Of a DNA stretch of 36,980 nt, positions 21,265 to 29,614 are shown in pieces. A program made the position numbers and the translations under genes. The notes under the pieces are model-generated. The model searched no databases, had not been told where the DNA came from, and saw only the letters and a program-made list of their open reading frames with translations. Each line of letters begins with the position of its first letter. Position 1 is the stretch's first letter. The DNA is from a virus. The stretch covers positions 1 through 36,980 of IMG/VR virus record IMGVR_UViG_3300017613_000280. One strand, given 5' to 3'.

Positions 21265-22530
21265 CTAAAAAGAAGCCTCAATTTTTTCAATGCTCCACGT
21301 AGAAGAATCCAAAAAGACACTCCAATGATAGCCATTAACCCTGATCAATGACGAGGATCTTCCTACGCCTGGGGTTATTGATTCAAAAAGTGGGGTACAA
21401 GTGTGATAAGTAGCAGCAGATATGTCATACCGCCATATTGTAGCGTTGTACATATAGTACAAAGAGTTATTTGTACTATCGTAGAAAAGTTGATCAGCCC
21501 CTGTTCTGGTTTCAAAAATAGATTGACTATCAAACTTAGAGACTGACTGTATAAGATTACCTGCAAAGTCTGTCTTTACAAGCCACTGAGCGACAGGACT
21601 TACCCCAGTGTTGATGCACCACCAAATCTCACTACCAACTATCTGAGGATTAGATGGAACCAACCCATGTAATGTTCCCCCTACATTTCCTAAAGTAACG
21701 CTTGGCGTTGAAATGCTTGACCCAGTTGTATAGACAGAAAACGCTAAGTCAGTCCCATCCCAAAGGCAGATTAGATACTGGGTAGAGCTTATTGCTGCTG
21801 CTCTTAGCATTGTCCAACCCGTAGGCACTGTTAAGACAGTTAGCCCGTGGGTAGATTTATTGACCAAAAACGCTTGGGTTGGTGTGCGTGAGTCAGAGAG
21901 AAGAATATCAGCGTCACGTTCAGCTATGATCTCCGCATTTGCTGAACCAAGTGATACTCCACCAAGATAAGTTAGCGTTCCGCTTATGTCATAGAATAAT
22001 AGTGTTCTGGTACTACCGCCGCAAGGCCAGTGGATGTAAGCTAGTAAATCTCTATCTGATGACCCAGGTGTGGAAACAATCTTATGCCCTTTCCGATTGC
22101 AGTCAGTAATAGCAAATTTAACGGACCCTGTGGTTGCATCAAAAGCAGCCAAGCCAGTTCCTGTGTAATTGAAGGGTTGCCCGGAAGCTATAACAAGATT
22201 GTTAGGGGCTGAATAATCAAGATTCGAGCAGTTCTCGATCTTAACTAAACTACCTGATGGAAACTCTTCAGCCCTGGAACACTCACCTATGTCCTTCTCA
22301 ACTTCATATCCAAACGTGACGCTTGAATAATCAACAATCGGCCATGTGCCTGTCATGTACGGGACGAGCAATTCCAATGCCTCAACCCTGTCTTCGAGAT
22401 CCTTGGGCCACCAATCCTCTATCCGGTTGTCCTGCCGCTGCACATGATCCATGAACATCCGCAAGGCTTGCTCGACAGGCACACCCTCGATGTTTGGCGC
22501 AGGATCAGGAGTGAACTTAGGCTTGGTCAT
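21265..22530 (-). CDS. Probable tail/receptor-binding protein, 421 aa
   Basis: The ATG overlaps the upstream stop (ATGA). A short N-terminal helix (VPVEQALRMFMDHVQRQDNR, EDRVEALELLVPYM) may trimerise or attach. The rest is beta-rich and looks like repeated blades (LAAFDATTGSVKFAITDCNR; TLLFYDISGTLTYLGGVSLG; ADQLFYDSTNNSLYYMYNAT). A propeller is possible. AT content is visibly higher than in the head genes, as often seen in tip proteins exchanged between phages. The exact family is unknown. Confidence 0.6.
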   Translation of the reverse strand: MTKPKFTPDPAPNIEGVPVEQALRMFMDHVQRQDNRIEDWWPKDLEDRVEALELLVPYMTGTWPIVDYSSVTFGYEVEKDIGECSRAEEFPSGSLVKIENCSNLDYSAPNNLVIASGQPFNYTGTGLAAFDATTGSVKFAITDCNRKGHKIVSTPGSSDRDLLAYIHWPCGGSTRTLLFYDISGTLTYLGGVSLGSANAEIIAERDADILLSDSRTPTQAFLVNKSTHGLTVLTVPTGWTMLRAAAISSTQYLICLWDGTDLAFSVYTTGSSISTPSVTLGNVGGTLHGLVPSNPQIVGSEIWWCINTGVSPVAQWLVKTDFAGNLIQSVSKFDSQSIFETRTGADQLFYDSTNNSLYYMYNATIWRYDISAATYHTCTPLFESITPGVGRSSSLIRVNGYHWSVFLDSSTWSIEKIEASF

Positions 22531-23015
22531 GTTATTGGACTACCAAGCCCGATGATCACGCGGTTGGCTGGGAATTTAATCAGGTCGCCAGATGTCACGC
22601 TGAAGGCCGTTGTCACATTTCCATAAGCCCAGTAATTCCCACCCCCTGGATTTGCGTCATCCCAGATGGTGAAAGAGGCAACAGTGGGCCACTCAGCACT
22701 CGCTGCCGGGGTAGTCACATCAGCAGGATTCCATCGCTGGATATCACTCACTCGGTTAAATGTAACTGGAACCCGAGCGTACCCATCCCCGCTTAACTCA
22801 GTCCCTGGGGTAGCCGAGTTACTTACTGTGGAATTAACAGCAATGTAAAACTGAGTCGGTATCGTTGGCGCCTGCTTCTCAAACACCTTGAGCAATTCAT
22901 TACGTGCGTAGTTCGATAATGTAGCCAAAATAATGCTCCAGGTGTTCAGCTTACTGTCTGGATCGTCCTTCTCAGGGATCGTCCCAGAATAGTGGCACCA
23001 GTTAACGCAACTCAC
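22527..23015 (-). CDS. Tail-associated protein, 162 aa
   Basis: The GTG start at 23015 overlaps the stop of the 14-codon ORF (GTGA). The central pattern QFYIAVNSTVSNSATPGTEL, then SGDGYARVPVTFN, then ASFTIWDD and WAYGNVTT is a recurring module of phage tail and decoration proteins. The later part (SGDLIKFPANRVIIGLG) resembles the end of the next protein upstream (23058), which suggests distant paralogy. A later start is possible because the first 40 residues are less conserved in look. Confidence 0.62.
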   Translation of the reverse strand: MSCVNWCHYSGTIPEKDDPDSKLNTWSIILATLSNYARNELLKVFEKQAPTIPTQFYIAVNSTVSNSATPGTELSGDGYARVPVTFNRVSDIQRWNPADVTTPAASAEWPTVASFTIWDDANPGGGNYWAYGNVTTAFSVTSGDLIKFPANRVIIGLGSPIT

Positions 23016-23056
23016 TTCCTGCGGCCCCCGCCTCTACCTTTCCGCTTACAGGCCAT
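23012..23056 (-). CDS. Possible 14-aa basic micro-ORF
   Basis: MACKRKGRGGGRRK lies exactly between two tail genes. Its ATG is one base after the upstream TAA (23058-23060), and its TGA overlaps the downstream GTG start. Seven of 14 residues are Lys/Arg. It may be a peptide, or merely the leader that positions ribosomes for the next gene. Confidence 0.38.
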   Translation of the reverse strand: MACKRKGRGGGRRK

Positions 23057-23057
23057 G

Positions 23058-23516
23058 TTAAGACACTGTGGTGGTCAGGACCGTACCCGGCGAGCCAGAC
23101 GCCACGTTGTTGAACTTGATCACGAGATCACCCGCAGTGATATCAATCGTGCCAAGTTCAATGAACGCAATCGCTTCGTCGTTCGTCGCGGTGTTGTTGT
23201 ACAAAACGCCCCAAGCCGTGACACTACCTTGTCCCGAACCGTTCTGCGAGATCGTGAATGAATTGGCCGCAAGGGTAGCTACACCAGCCGCCTCTGTGTA
23301 AGTTGACCCAGTAAGATCAACTGGGCCAGTGTACCCACCACCCGTGCTGATTTGGTTGGCACTGTAATCACCCCATCGAGGAGTTGCATCAGAGGCTGTC
23401 GGAGCCGCTGTATTGTTAATGATGCCAACCGTTAAGGTATCCGACCCAAGTGCATGGATCTTCTCTCCAATCTCGTCAGCAAACTCTTCAAATACTGTCA
23501 AATCTCCAGTAGCCAT
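23058..23516 (-). CDS. Tail-associated protein, 152 aa
   Basis: This beta-rich protein opens MATGDLTVFEEFADEIGEKI and then has TLTVGIINNTAAP, GDYSANQISTGGGYTGPVDL, SITVAWGVLYNNT-like strands (about residues 100-112) and ITAGDLVIKFNNVASGSPG. The layout fits small phage tail or capsid-decoration proteins and parallels the neighbour at 22527. It has no catalytic motif. The position among fibre genes suggests a tail role. Confidence 0.62.
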   Translation of the reverse strand: MATGDLTVFEEFADEIGEKIHALGSDTLTVGIINNTAAPTASDATPRWGDYSANQISTGGGYTGPVDLTGSTYTEAAGVATLAANSFTISQNGSGQGSVTAWGVLYNNTATNDEAIAFIELGTIDITAGDLVIKFNNVASGSPGTVLTTTVS

Positions 23517-23519
23517 TTC

Positions 23520-24317
23520 CTATATCTCCGTCCAAATATCTGATGATGCGGCCACTTCTGACCATGATGATGATGTGGGCGGTATGTCAGTCCATACCAA
23601 ACCAGTTATCCCTACATTGTAGCCAGTAATGGTAACAGCCCCGGTTGTTACTGATATACCAACACCAGCCTCAACCCCGGCATTCACCCCGGCAATGGTT
23701 ATAGCGCCCGTTCCGACATCAATAGATGTGCCTGAACTTATCGAGGCGTTAATGCCAGATACAACAATTGACCCTGTGCCGATATCCAACTCTGTTATCT
23801 GATTGATAACAGCAGCAGTCCCTGTGACAGTCAGCGCACCTGTTGTTACAACAATATTTGTCGCGCCGATGACCTGCTGATCAATAACCGCGTTGACACC
23901 AGCAATTGTCAGAGCACCTGTCGAAACAGAGACATTCCGATTAACCTCTATCGACGCAGTGGTTGCAGCAATCGCCAGCGCACCCGTGCCTACCGATACT
24001 TCATAAGAGAGGTCGTGGACAATGGTTGTGCCAGTCCCGGAAACCGTGATCGCGCCTGTCCCGACCGATACCTCATAAGAGAGGTCGTTGGTGATTGTTG
24101 CACCAACACCAGCGATGGTAATCGCGCCTGTACTGACAGACACATTGTTTGCTTGTGATATTGTTGCATCAATGCCAGCAATCGTTAATGCGCCAGTTCC
24201 TACCGATACCTCTGTACCACCAGCTGTTACAGCACCCTCAACAATCCGACCATTGACAATGAGCTTTTCGCCATCGGCAACTTCAACAATCCGACCATTA
24301 ACAAGAAATTTAGCCAT
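23520..24317 (-). CDS. Repeat protein with nine beta-solenoid-like units, 265 aa
   Basis: The start is by TGATG overlap. After a doubled opening (FLVNGRIVE and LIVNGRIVE), residues about 36-238 are nine repeats of 22-25 residues on the theme VSVGTGALTIAGxxAxI. A tail with three Trp units follows (WTDIPPTSS, WSEVAASSD, WTEI). Repeats 2-4 keep DNA-level identity around 23985-24095, so they are recent. Regular strands of this kind suggest a solenoid or fibrous stalk in the tail, with the Trp tail as a binding or assembly tag. No known family was recognised. Confidence 0.65.
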   Translation of the reverse strand: MAKFLVNGRIVEVADGEKLIVNGRIVEGAVTAGGTEVSVGTGALTIAGIDATISQANNVSVSTGAITIAGVGATITNDLSYEVSVGTGAITVSGTGTTIVHDLSYEVSVGTGALAIAATTASIEVNRNVSVSTGALTIAGVNAVIDQQVIGATNIVVTTGALTVTGTAAVINQITELDIGTGSIVVSGINASISSGTSIDVGTGAITIAGVNAGVEAGVGISVTTGAVTITGYNVGITGLVWTDIPPTSSSWSEVAASSDIWTEI

Positions 24318-25687
24318 CAGGCGAGATCAATAGTTGTATCAAAATAAACAGTAGCTGACGCCTTAGCTACATAGACGCGAATCATCGGCACGGTATCCGC
24401 ACCAGCATCTCCAGATGTTCCTACCGTGATCTGATATCTATTTTCAGATGTTCGCCCTGTCCAGACGTCACTGTTTGTTGTCAGCGCTCCGCCTGTCCGC
24501 CACGGAACAAAAGCGTCTGATACAGAATGCGCGGCGTTCCATGTTTGCTTATTTGTTCCATCTGGATAATACACATCGACCCATACATCCGCATCGGTCA
24601 GTGTTGAAGACGAAAGAAGGTACACAACTATTTCGTCCGTGCTTGCGCTCGACAGTTCAGCGTAGCGCGTTGGGAAATCGAATATGAATGGTGCACCCAT
24701 AGTCGCTGATGCTGTCGTTACTGCCTTTAGGCTTACTTTCTGGCTTGAGTCTGGGAAAGCGACCGAACTATCCCTATAGATATTTGTCGCGTCTTCAACA
24801 GCCCCTGATACGTTCTGATAATAATATTGATACTCTGCTGCTGCAGACGATGACGATGACCTTACACCGTGGAACTCCATACACCGATTATAGAAATCAG
24901 TCTTTTGCACATAGCTAGTTAGCGACGCACTAATTTTGCAGCCATCTATATACAGTTGAGTTCTATCGTGCGAGGTGCTCTCGCCAATGTCTGCAAACAG
25001 ATATGACGATCCTCCGCTGATTGACGACAAATCTACGGCCTTAAACAACATGGAATAACCGCCTGCTGTTGAGTTACTGCCAATCAACTGCAGCCCGGTC
25101 CCGCCTTCCGAAAAAGAAACAGATCCACCGTACATCTCCAACGATGAACCGCCTACCCCTCCGAAAAAACAGCTTGCGTCATTCAAATCTACTGCGCAAT
25201 CAATCAACGTCGCAGATGACCCATCACCAAGCAGCATTACTCGATTTGCTGACCATGCAGGTAGATTAAGGTCGCAGCCAACAAACATCGTCCTGTCATT
25301 ATCGCCAGCGGTTACGTTGATTTCATCAGCAGAATTATATTCCATGCCGATATTCGTTATGTGGCCTGCAAATGCAATATCATCTACAGCAGCAGTTGCT
25401 GCTGTTTCAGAGGCACCTTTCAAATAAGCATCTGCGTCCGTATCGTCCACACTGATTACGGTTAATGCCGCCCCACTAATGGCTGGGCCTGAAAAACTTA
25501 CAAGCCCAGAGGTATAGGTGTGACTGTGTGAACTTGAACAACAGATAAAATCACCAGCACCAGCGCCACCTGTTATAGCCGCCTTGATATTTGCATAATA
25601 CGCAGCAGGCCATGCCCCGGTTTCCTGCGTTCCGCCAGAGGGTGATCCAGACCCAGGTGATTTCACATAGTAGTAGTTACCAGCCAT
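24317..25687 (-). CDS. Probable tail spike-like beta-helix protein, 456 aa
   Basis: It opens MAGNYYYVKSPGSGSPSGGT. Long runs of short strands with turns (ISVDDTDADAYLKGASETAA; NIGMEYNSADEINVTAGDND; TMFVGCDLNLPAWSANRVML; CAVDLNDASCFFGGVGGSSL) fit a right-handed beta-helix. The end (VTIGTSGDAGADT-like, residues about 420-435) is a jelly-roll-like domain. It is Ser/Ala/Gly-rich and higher in AT than the head genes. A glycan-binding or depolymerase role is possible, but no catalytic acid pair can be picked out by eye. Confidence 0.55.
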   Translation of the reverse strand: MAGNYYYVKSPGSGSPSGGTQETGAWPAAYYANIKAAITGGAGAGDFICCSSSHSHTYTSGLVSFSGPAISGAALTVISVDDTDADAYLKGASETAATAAVDDIAFAGHITNIGMEYNSADEINVTAGDNDRTMFVGCDLNLPAWSANRVMLLGDGSSATLIDCAVDLNDASCFFGGVGGSSLEMYGGSVSFSEGGTGLQLIGSNSTAGGYSMLFKAVDLSSISGGSSYLFADIGESTSHDRTQLYIDGCKISASLTSYVQKTDFYNRCMEFHGVRSSSSSAAAEYQYYYQNVSGAVEDATNIYRDSSVAFPDSSQKVSLKAVTTASATMGAPFIFDFPTRYAELSSASTDEIVVYLLSSSTLTDADVWVDVYYPDGTNKQTWNAAHSVSDAFVPWRTGGALTTNSDVWTGRTSENRYQITVGTSGDAGADTVPMIRVYVAKASATVYFDTTIDLA

Positions 25688-27039
25688 CAGAATTCCCTAT
25701 AGATAACCCAGCCGTCATTATCTGCAATGCCAATGAACACCCCTGGCAACAAAGTCCACCACTTCTCATAGACCGGCATTGTTACCCCGGAGAGTATATC
25801 TCCAGCTGCTTGTTTTTCTTCGTACTCGCCGGTCTGTGTGTTGTATGTCCTGATTCTGTTGTTGCCATCCCAGCCAACGACAATGCCTTCAGATACAGCA
25901 GTGCCGTCTTCATCATCCCAGCCGCCGTCGCCATCCTCTCGGCCAAAATTAACAAGGTTAGATTTAGCAACCGGATTGCCATCAAGATCAACCCTTATAT
26001 GGTACAGACCGCCGTTAAGTGAAGTGACGTATAAATCCCTGCCGTCCATAATCATGTGACCACCCGAGCCGCCCCAGATGGTCCTATCCATGTCGCGGAT
26101 TTCCCAGGTGAATGGGTCAATCTCTTTGAGCCTGCCACGGATGCCAGTCAGGTATATCTTCTGCCGCTCATCATCCCATGCGGTTTTCTGGTAGCCGTCA
26201 AACTCATCAATAGGGATCTGCAAATATTCGCCAGCATCAGTCCATTCCCATAGGCGTGGACTTTGCGGTATTGGATTCCACTTGCAACCTGGGAAGCCTG
26301 CCGTCCCTGTTGGGACGTAATTCTTTACCCTGAACATCACCGTCGCTTCGAGAGGCGGCACGTACACCTGGGAGTCATAGGTGTGCACACCATACGGCCC
26401 GTCTTCAAGTTCTACGCATTGCAGCCATCCGTCGCCGTCTGTATCGACCAGATCAGGGAATGGTGCTTGAATCGGTGAATAGTCATAATCCCTTGACCAC
26501 GTGAGCGTTGACGCATCGAAACTGTAAACGCTATTTGCACCAATATCGGAATGCCCGCCAGAAGCGATAATACGGAAGATGCCACGCTCCTCATCAAACG
26601 ACATTCCAGACCAGACGTTGAGAACGTTGAATGACCTATGGCACTTCAGTACAGCGCAAGTAAGCGACCCATCGCTAGGTAGTAGGACAGGCGTCAGTGC
26701 AGTGTTTGGGATACGCCGAATCTCCCCGACAGGGGGAATGAACGGCAGAAACGCGTCGCGCCAGTTGCCAGTCTGCGGCGGCGGATCGACTGGAGGCTCG
26801 ACGGGTGGCGTATCGTCAACCACTTCAAGATCAGCACTAGGAGTTACCAGAACGTACTGCCCCGGCGGCAAAGATGCAGCACCCTCGGCAACCGACATGA
26901 TAGACCCCGGCTGGATGCTTTCAATAACGGCCCCGTTCTCGTCGGTCAAAAAGCTTTCCGGCATTTCAAATTCAACGCTTATGCTCGCCACGGAAAAAAC
27001 CGGGGTTGCTAAAAGCATGGCAAGCAAAAACTGTCTCAT
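25687..27039 (-). CDS. Exported propeller-like protein with Pro-rich linker, 450 aa
   Basis: The N-terminus is a Sec signal peptide: MRQ, then FLLAMLLATPVFSVA, with a likely cut near SVA/SIS. A beta domain (about 20-75) leads to a linker, TPPVEPPVDPPPQTG. Then come blades in a kelch-like pattern: FNVLNVWSGMSFDEERGIFR, IIASGGHSDIGANSVYSFD, IYLTGIRGRLKEIDPFTWEI, and IVVGWDGNNRIRTYNTQTGE. Virion tail proteins normally lack signal peptides, so this one is predicted to leave the cytoplasm. The next gene upstream has the same layout. Substrate and role are unknown; enzyme or surface-binding function is inference. Confidence 0.62.
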   Translation of the reverse strand: MRQFLLAMLLATPVFSVASISVEFEMPESFLTDENGAVIESIQPGSIMSVAEGAASLPPGQYVLVTPSADLEVVDDTPPVEPPVDPPPQTGNWRDAFLPFIPPVGEIRRIPNTALTPVLLPSDGSLTCAVLKCHRSFNVLNVWSGMSFDEERGIFRIIASGGHSDIGANSVYSFDASTLTWSRDYDYSPIQAPFPDLVDTDGDGWLQCVELEDGPYGVHTYDSQVYVPPLEATVMFRVKNYVPTGTAGFPGCKWNPIPQSPRLWEWTDAGEYLQIPIDEFDGYQKTAWDDERQKIYLTGIRGRLKEIDPFTWEIRDMDRTIWGGSGGHMIMDGRDLYVTSLNGGLYHIRVDLDGNPVAKSNLVNFGREDGDGGWDDEDGTAVSEGIVVGWDGNNRIRTYNTQTGEYEEKQAAGDILSGVTMPVYEKWWTLLPGVFIGIADNDGWVIYREF

Positions 27040-28544
27040 TGGACCACCTCTACTGTGGGCAAGCTGTATTTATTTGGGTCTGCGCATACATCACCGGACA
27101 CTCCGCCCTCACACCAACCGCTTGTTCTTGGTGCGGAGTAATAAATTTTCTCAATGTCGCCGGTAACATTCTCAAAAGTAATCTTTGATTTCTGCCCCCA
27201 TCCCATAGGGACGGCAAGCGGGAACGGCGAAGAACCAAGTCCAAGCCCTGTATTTTCCAGCTTCGACACACGATAACTCGGGGTCATCAAGTTCAACGTT
27301 TCGTGCCATGTCGGGTCTGCGTTTGCAATCAGTGAATCCCAATCTTGAAATTTATTTTCTCGCCACCAGAGCAAAAGCCTTGTCGCTGTGCTGATTGTCC
27401 CATAAGGGTAGGCGCTTTCCAGCAACCAGCCACGACAAGGCGGGGCCCCAGAGCAGTCGATTTTCATGTCTTTCACAACTGTCTCGATTGGCGGAAACGT
27501 CCAACTGTCAGAGTCGTTATACTCTGGTGTTCCCCAAGTCAGCGGCCTGTAGTGATCACCATCAAGCCTTCGAGACAACGAGGTTATCGCCGGTCTCCGA
27601 CGGAATGTAGCCGCGTGATATGCGCTGTTAGGCCCCTTCCTGTGATAGACAACCCGGTTATTCTCAAACAGCGTCGAGCCATTCACGTAAATATCGACAG
27701 GCGGAGACCCAACAATCGGAGTTCCAGCATTATTGGTAACGATGGCCCCATCACACTGAATGTTGCATATCTCGTTGTCGAGGATCACGGCCTTCTGCGC
27801 TATCGAGCGCAGTGCATGCCCAAGCCCAGGAGACTCAATCTTGTTACGTTGGATGTTTGCAAATGCGTTGTTATCGATGTACAGAGCGTGCTGACTGTTC
27901 CCCTTGCTGAAGGTTGAGTCAAGCACCTCGACATAAAGATGCAAGGCGTTTGAAGACGTTATCAGCGCATGTCCATTCCAGTCGCTTACATCTAGGTTAT
28001 GGGCAACAAGAAAGTGCTTATCGTTTGGCGAGCCAATTCCATTTGTGCTTAGGTTCTCAAGAAACACCCCGCCATCAATCAGCGTTCCGGTATAGCCTTT
28101 AGTAGCATAAACATTCGCTCTTGGCTTTTCGCCGTTGGGGCCAAGGATTCCTTTAACGTGTACACACCCAGTCATGTTCCTGGCTAGTATTTCCGGTGGT
28201 CCTGCTGCGCCATACTGCACCTCTATCTCATGTTCCCATGATCCCACTGGGCCACACATCTCGGTAATCATCCGCCAACCGTCTGCGGGCGTGTTATAGG
28301 CTGGCTGATAGTAGTCTGCATACCGCGACGAAACAGGCACCAATGGAGCCAATTTTGTATATCCGCTTGGCGGCTGGACGGGTGGTTCAATCGGCGGCTG
28401 GACGGGCGGGACTATAACAGGAGGTTCAGTAATTACAGGAGGCACAACAATGGCATCATGAGAGACAGTTAGGCGAATCTGCACAGCCGCAAACGCGCCA
28501 ACACTCAGCACACCAGCCAATGCAGCAATAAAAAACTTATACAT
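27036..28544 (-). CDS. Exported right-handed beta-helix protein with Pro-rich linker, 502 aa
   Basis: The preferred start is the ATG at 28544, giving MYKFFIAALAGVLSVGAFA, a Sec signal with an AFA/AVQ cut. A longer form with 12 extra residues is possible. The linker is rich in PPV repeats (about residues 32-58). Then come beta-helix rungs (HFLVAHNLDVSDWNGHALIT; LHLYVEVLDSTFSKGNSQHA; LYIDNNAFANIQRNKIESPG; AVILDNEICNIQCDGAIVTN), as in parallel-helix polysaccharide lyases and hydrolases. The C-terminus has Cys pairs that could form disulphides (WCEGGVSGDVC), fitting an extracytoplasmic place. Lyase activity is plausible but not shown. Confidence 0.65.
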   Translation of the reverse strand: MYKFFIAALAGVLSVGAFAAVQIRLTVSHDAIVVPPVITEPPVIVPPVQPPIEPPVQPPSGYTKLAPLVPVSSRYADYYQPAYNTPADGWRMITEMCGPVGSWEHEIEVQYGAAGPPEILARNMTGCVHVKGILGPNGEKPRANVYATKGYTGTLIDGGVFLENLSTNGIGSPNDKHFLVAHNLDVSDWNGHALITSSNALHLYVEVLDSTFSKGNSQHALYIDNNAFANIQRNKIESPGLGHALRSIAQKAVILDNEICNIQCDGAIVTNNAGTPIVGSPPVDIYVNGSTLFENNRVVYHRKGPNSAYHAATFRRRPAITSLSRRLDGDHYRPLTWGTPEYNDSDSWTFPPIETVVKDMKIDCSGAPPCRGWLLESAYPYGTISTATRLLLWWRENKFQDWDSLIANADPTWHETLNLMTPSYRVSKLENTGLGLGSSPFPLAVPMGWGQKSKITFENVTGDIEKIYYSAPRTSGWCEGGVSGDVCADPNKYSLPTVEVVQ

Positions 28545-28905
28545 AAAACCATCCGTTGTCTCGTGGATTTTTGCACCCAAACAGGAAAGTTGCCCAATGC
28601 CAGTAGTACGAGCGCATTAGTCGGCCTTCACTTCTCAATATGTCCCGCAATACATTCGCACATTGCCAGGATGAAATAGGCGCACCATCTTCCCAGCACG
28701 CATCAGCGCACAGTTGATCGTGGCACCACCAAGCAAGCGACGTAATATCAAAAGCACCAGACGCCCCATCACGGACCTGTCCTTGCTTGATCTTTACCCA
28801 CTTGCCATAGCGTGGCGACTTATACCGCCACAGCTCCAACGCCTCATACAACCCGTCTGGCCTGTGACGATAGCGGAACCCCTGCGGCGTTATGTGCGTC
28901 TGCAT
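28537..28905 (-). CDS. DUF1353-like phage protein, 122 aa
   Basis: The start is the ATG at 28905, in TGATG overlap with the peptidase stop. The motif VRDGASGAFDITSLAWWCHD, followed by ADACWEDGAPISSWQCANVL and RDILRSEGR, matches the DGAS...HD layout of the DUF1353 family found beside phage lysis and tail genes. Its function is not established in the literature I know. The His-Asp in WWCHD and the nearby Asp could bind a metal. It lies between the endolysin and the exported beta-helix gene. Confidence 0.62.
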   Translation of the reverse strand: MQTHITPQGFRYRHRPDGLYEALELWRYKSPRYGKWVKIKQGQVRDGASGAFDITSLAWWCHDQLCADACWEDGAPISSWQCANVLRDILRSEGRLMRSYYWHWATFLFGCKNPRDNGWFYV

Positions 28906-29273
28906 CAGTATGTCCACACCCAAGGGCGCGGCCTGCCTTCTGCTGGTTCTGCGTCATCTATGTGCATCTGGAACCTTCCACCCTTCTGCTTAACTCCGAT
29001 GCCGGTAAATCCGTAGTAGAGGGCGAACTCCAGAAACGCGTGGTAATCCTCGCGACCAATGTCAGGATCAATCGCCCTGCCTTCTGTATGGGAACCTGCT
29101 TTGCCGTCATACACCACACACCGATATCCACCACCCAGGACAGGACGGATCGGCTCGCCCCACTCTGTACGAAGCGCCTGAAGGCGGCTGATAAAGCCTG
29201 CGTCCATTTTGCTTTGGCCGCAGCAAGGGCATGCAAATTCAGATTTTGAAAAGTTTGCACTTAGATCACCCAT
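28905..29273 (-). CDS. M15-family peptidase, probable endolysin
   Basis: This 122-residue enzyme matches the short M15A (peptidase M15_3) endolysins. It has NFSKSEFACPCCGQ (7-20) and GGYRC (48-52), then the zinc site: SHTEGRAID with His62 and Asp69, and FQMHID with His104. It cleaves peptide bonds in peptidoglycan stem peptides. No signal peptide is present, so it needs a holin to cross the inner membrane, and the three small membrane proteins just upstream could supply that. Its start overlaps the 29-residue membrane ORF. Confidence 0.87.
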   Translation of the reverse strand: MGDLSANFSKSEFACPCCGQSKMDAGFISRLQALRTEWGEPIRPVLGGGYRCVVYDGKAGSHTEGRAIDPDIGREDYHAFLEFALYYGFTGIGVKQKGGRFQMHIDDAEPAEGRPRPWVWTY

Positions 29274-29355
29274 CGGTCACAACAATAACGATTGCCACCC
29301 ACCCAAGAATCAAGCAGGCCACATAGAACAATGCTTCAATCAGGCTAGGGGGCAT
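29266..29355 (-). CDS. 29-aa membrane peptide in lysis cassette
   Basis: The ORF MPPSLIEALFYVACLILGWV...VTDG is almost one transmembrane helix. GGTGA lies 6 bases before the ATG. It overlaps the gene before it by 11 bases and the endolysin by 8 bases. There is no positive charge, and a Glu and an Asp sit near either end. It may be a pinholin-like or holin-modulating peptide. Confidence 0.6.
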   Translation of the reverse strand: MPPSLIEALFYVACLILGWVAIVIVVTDG

Positions 29356-29614
29356 CAGCAATCACCGCTTCACAATTTATCTGATCGATGTAAAGCTCCC
29401 CGGCAATCTCATTCTGTTGAAAACATAGCTCGCTTAGCAGTTTGTCCCTACGCTCGCCCATTGCGGCGGTATTCCTGCCGCCAACATTCATGAACACACG
29501 TACCTCATTGAAGAAGTCGTCATGATAATGTTGTTCGGTAGAATCACTGATTGCATCCCAAACTGACAACCCAAGAATAATGGCAATCAGAGCCCCCGTA
29601 ATCCACTGCTTCAT
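29345..29614 (-). CDS. Membrane-anchored lysis-cassette protein, 89 aa
   Basis: The preferred start is the ATG at 29614 (MKQWITGALIAIILGLSVWD), overlapping the holin-like stop as ATGA. One N-terminal membrane anchor is followed by a periplasmic-type soluble part (STEQHYHDDFFNEVRVFMNV, then ERRDKLLSELCFQQNEIAGE). This is the topology of an inner-membrane spanin, but the soluble part is short and no outer-membrane lipoprotein partner is seen. It could instead regulate the holin. Two Cys lie in the soluble part. Confidence 0.58.
   Translation of the reverse strand: MKQWITGALIAIILGLSVWDAISDSTEQHYHDDFFNEVRVFMNVGGRNTAAMGERRDKLLSELCFQQNEIAGELYIDQINCEAVIADAP

Noticed and set aside
23985-24095. CRISPR-like spaced repeats
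   Set aside because: The repeats are in frame in a coding gene, have no regular spacers, and are explained by protein repeat units.
27345-27917. Plus-strand 190-codon ORF opposite the exported beta-helix gene
   Set aside because: It is Arg/Pro/Cys-rich with no pattern, and all neighbours run leftward. It is a shadow of the beta-helix frame.
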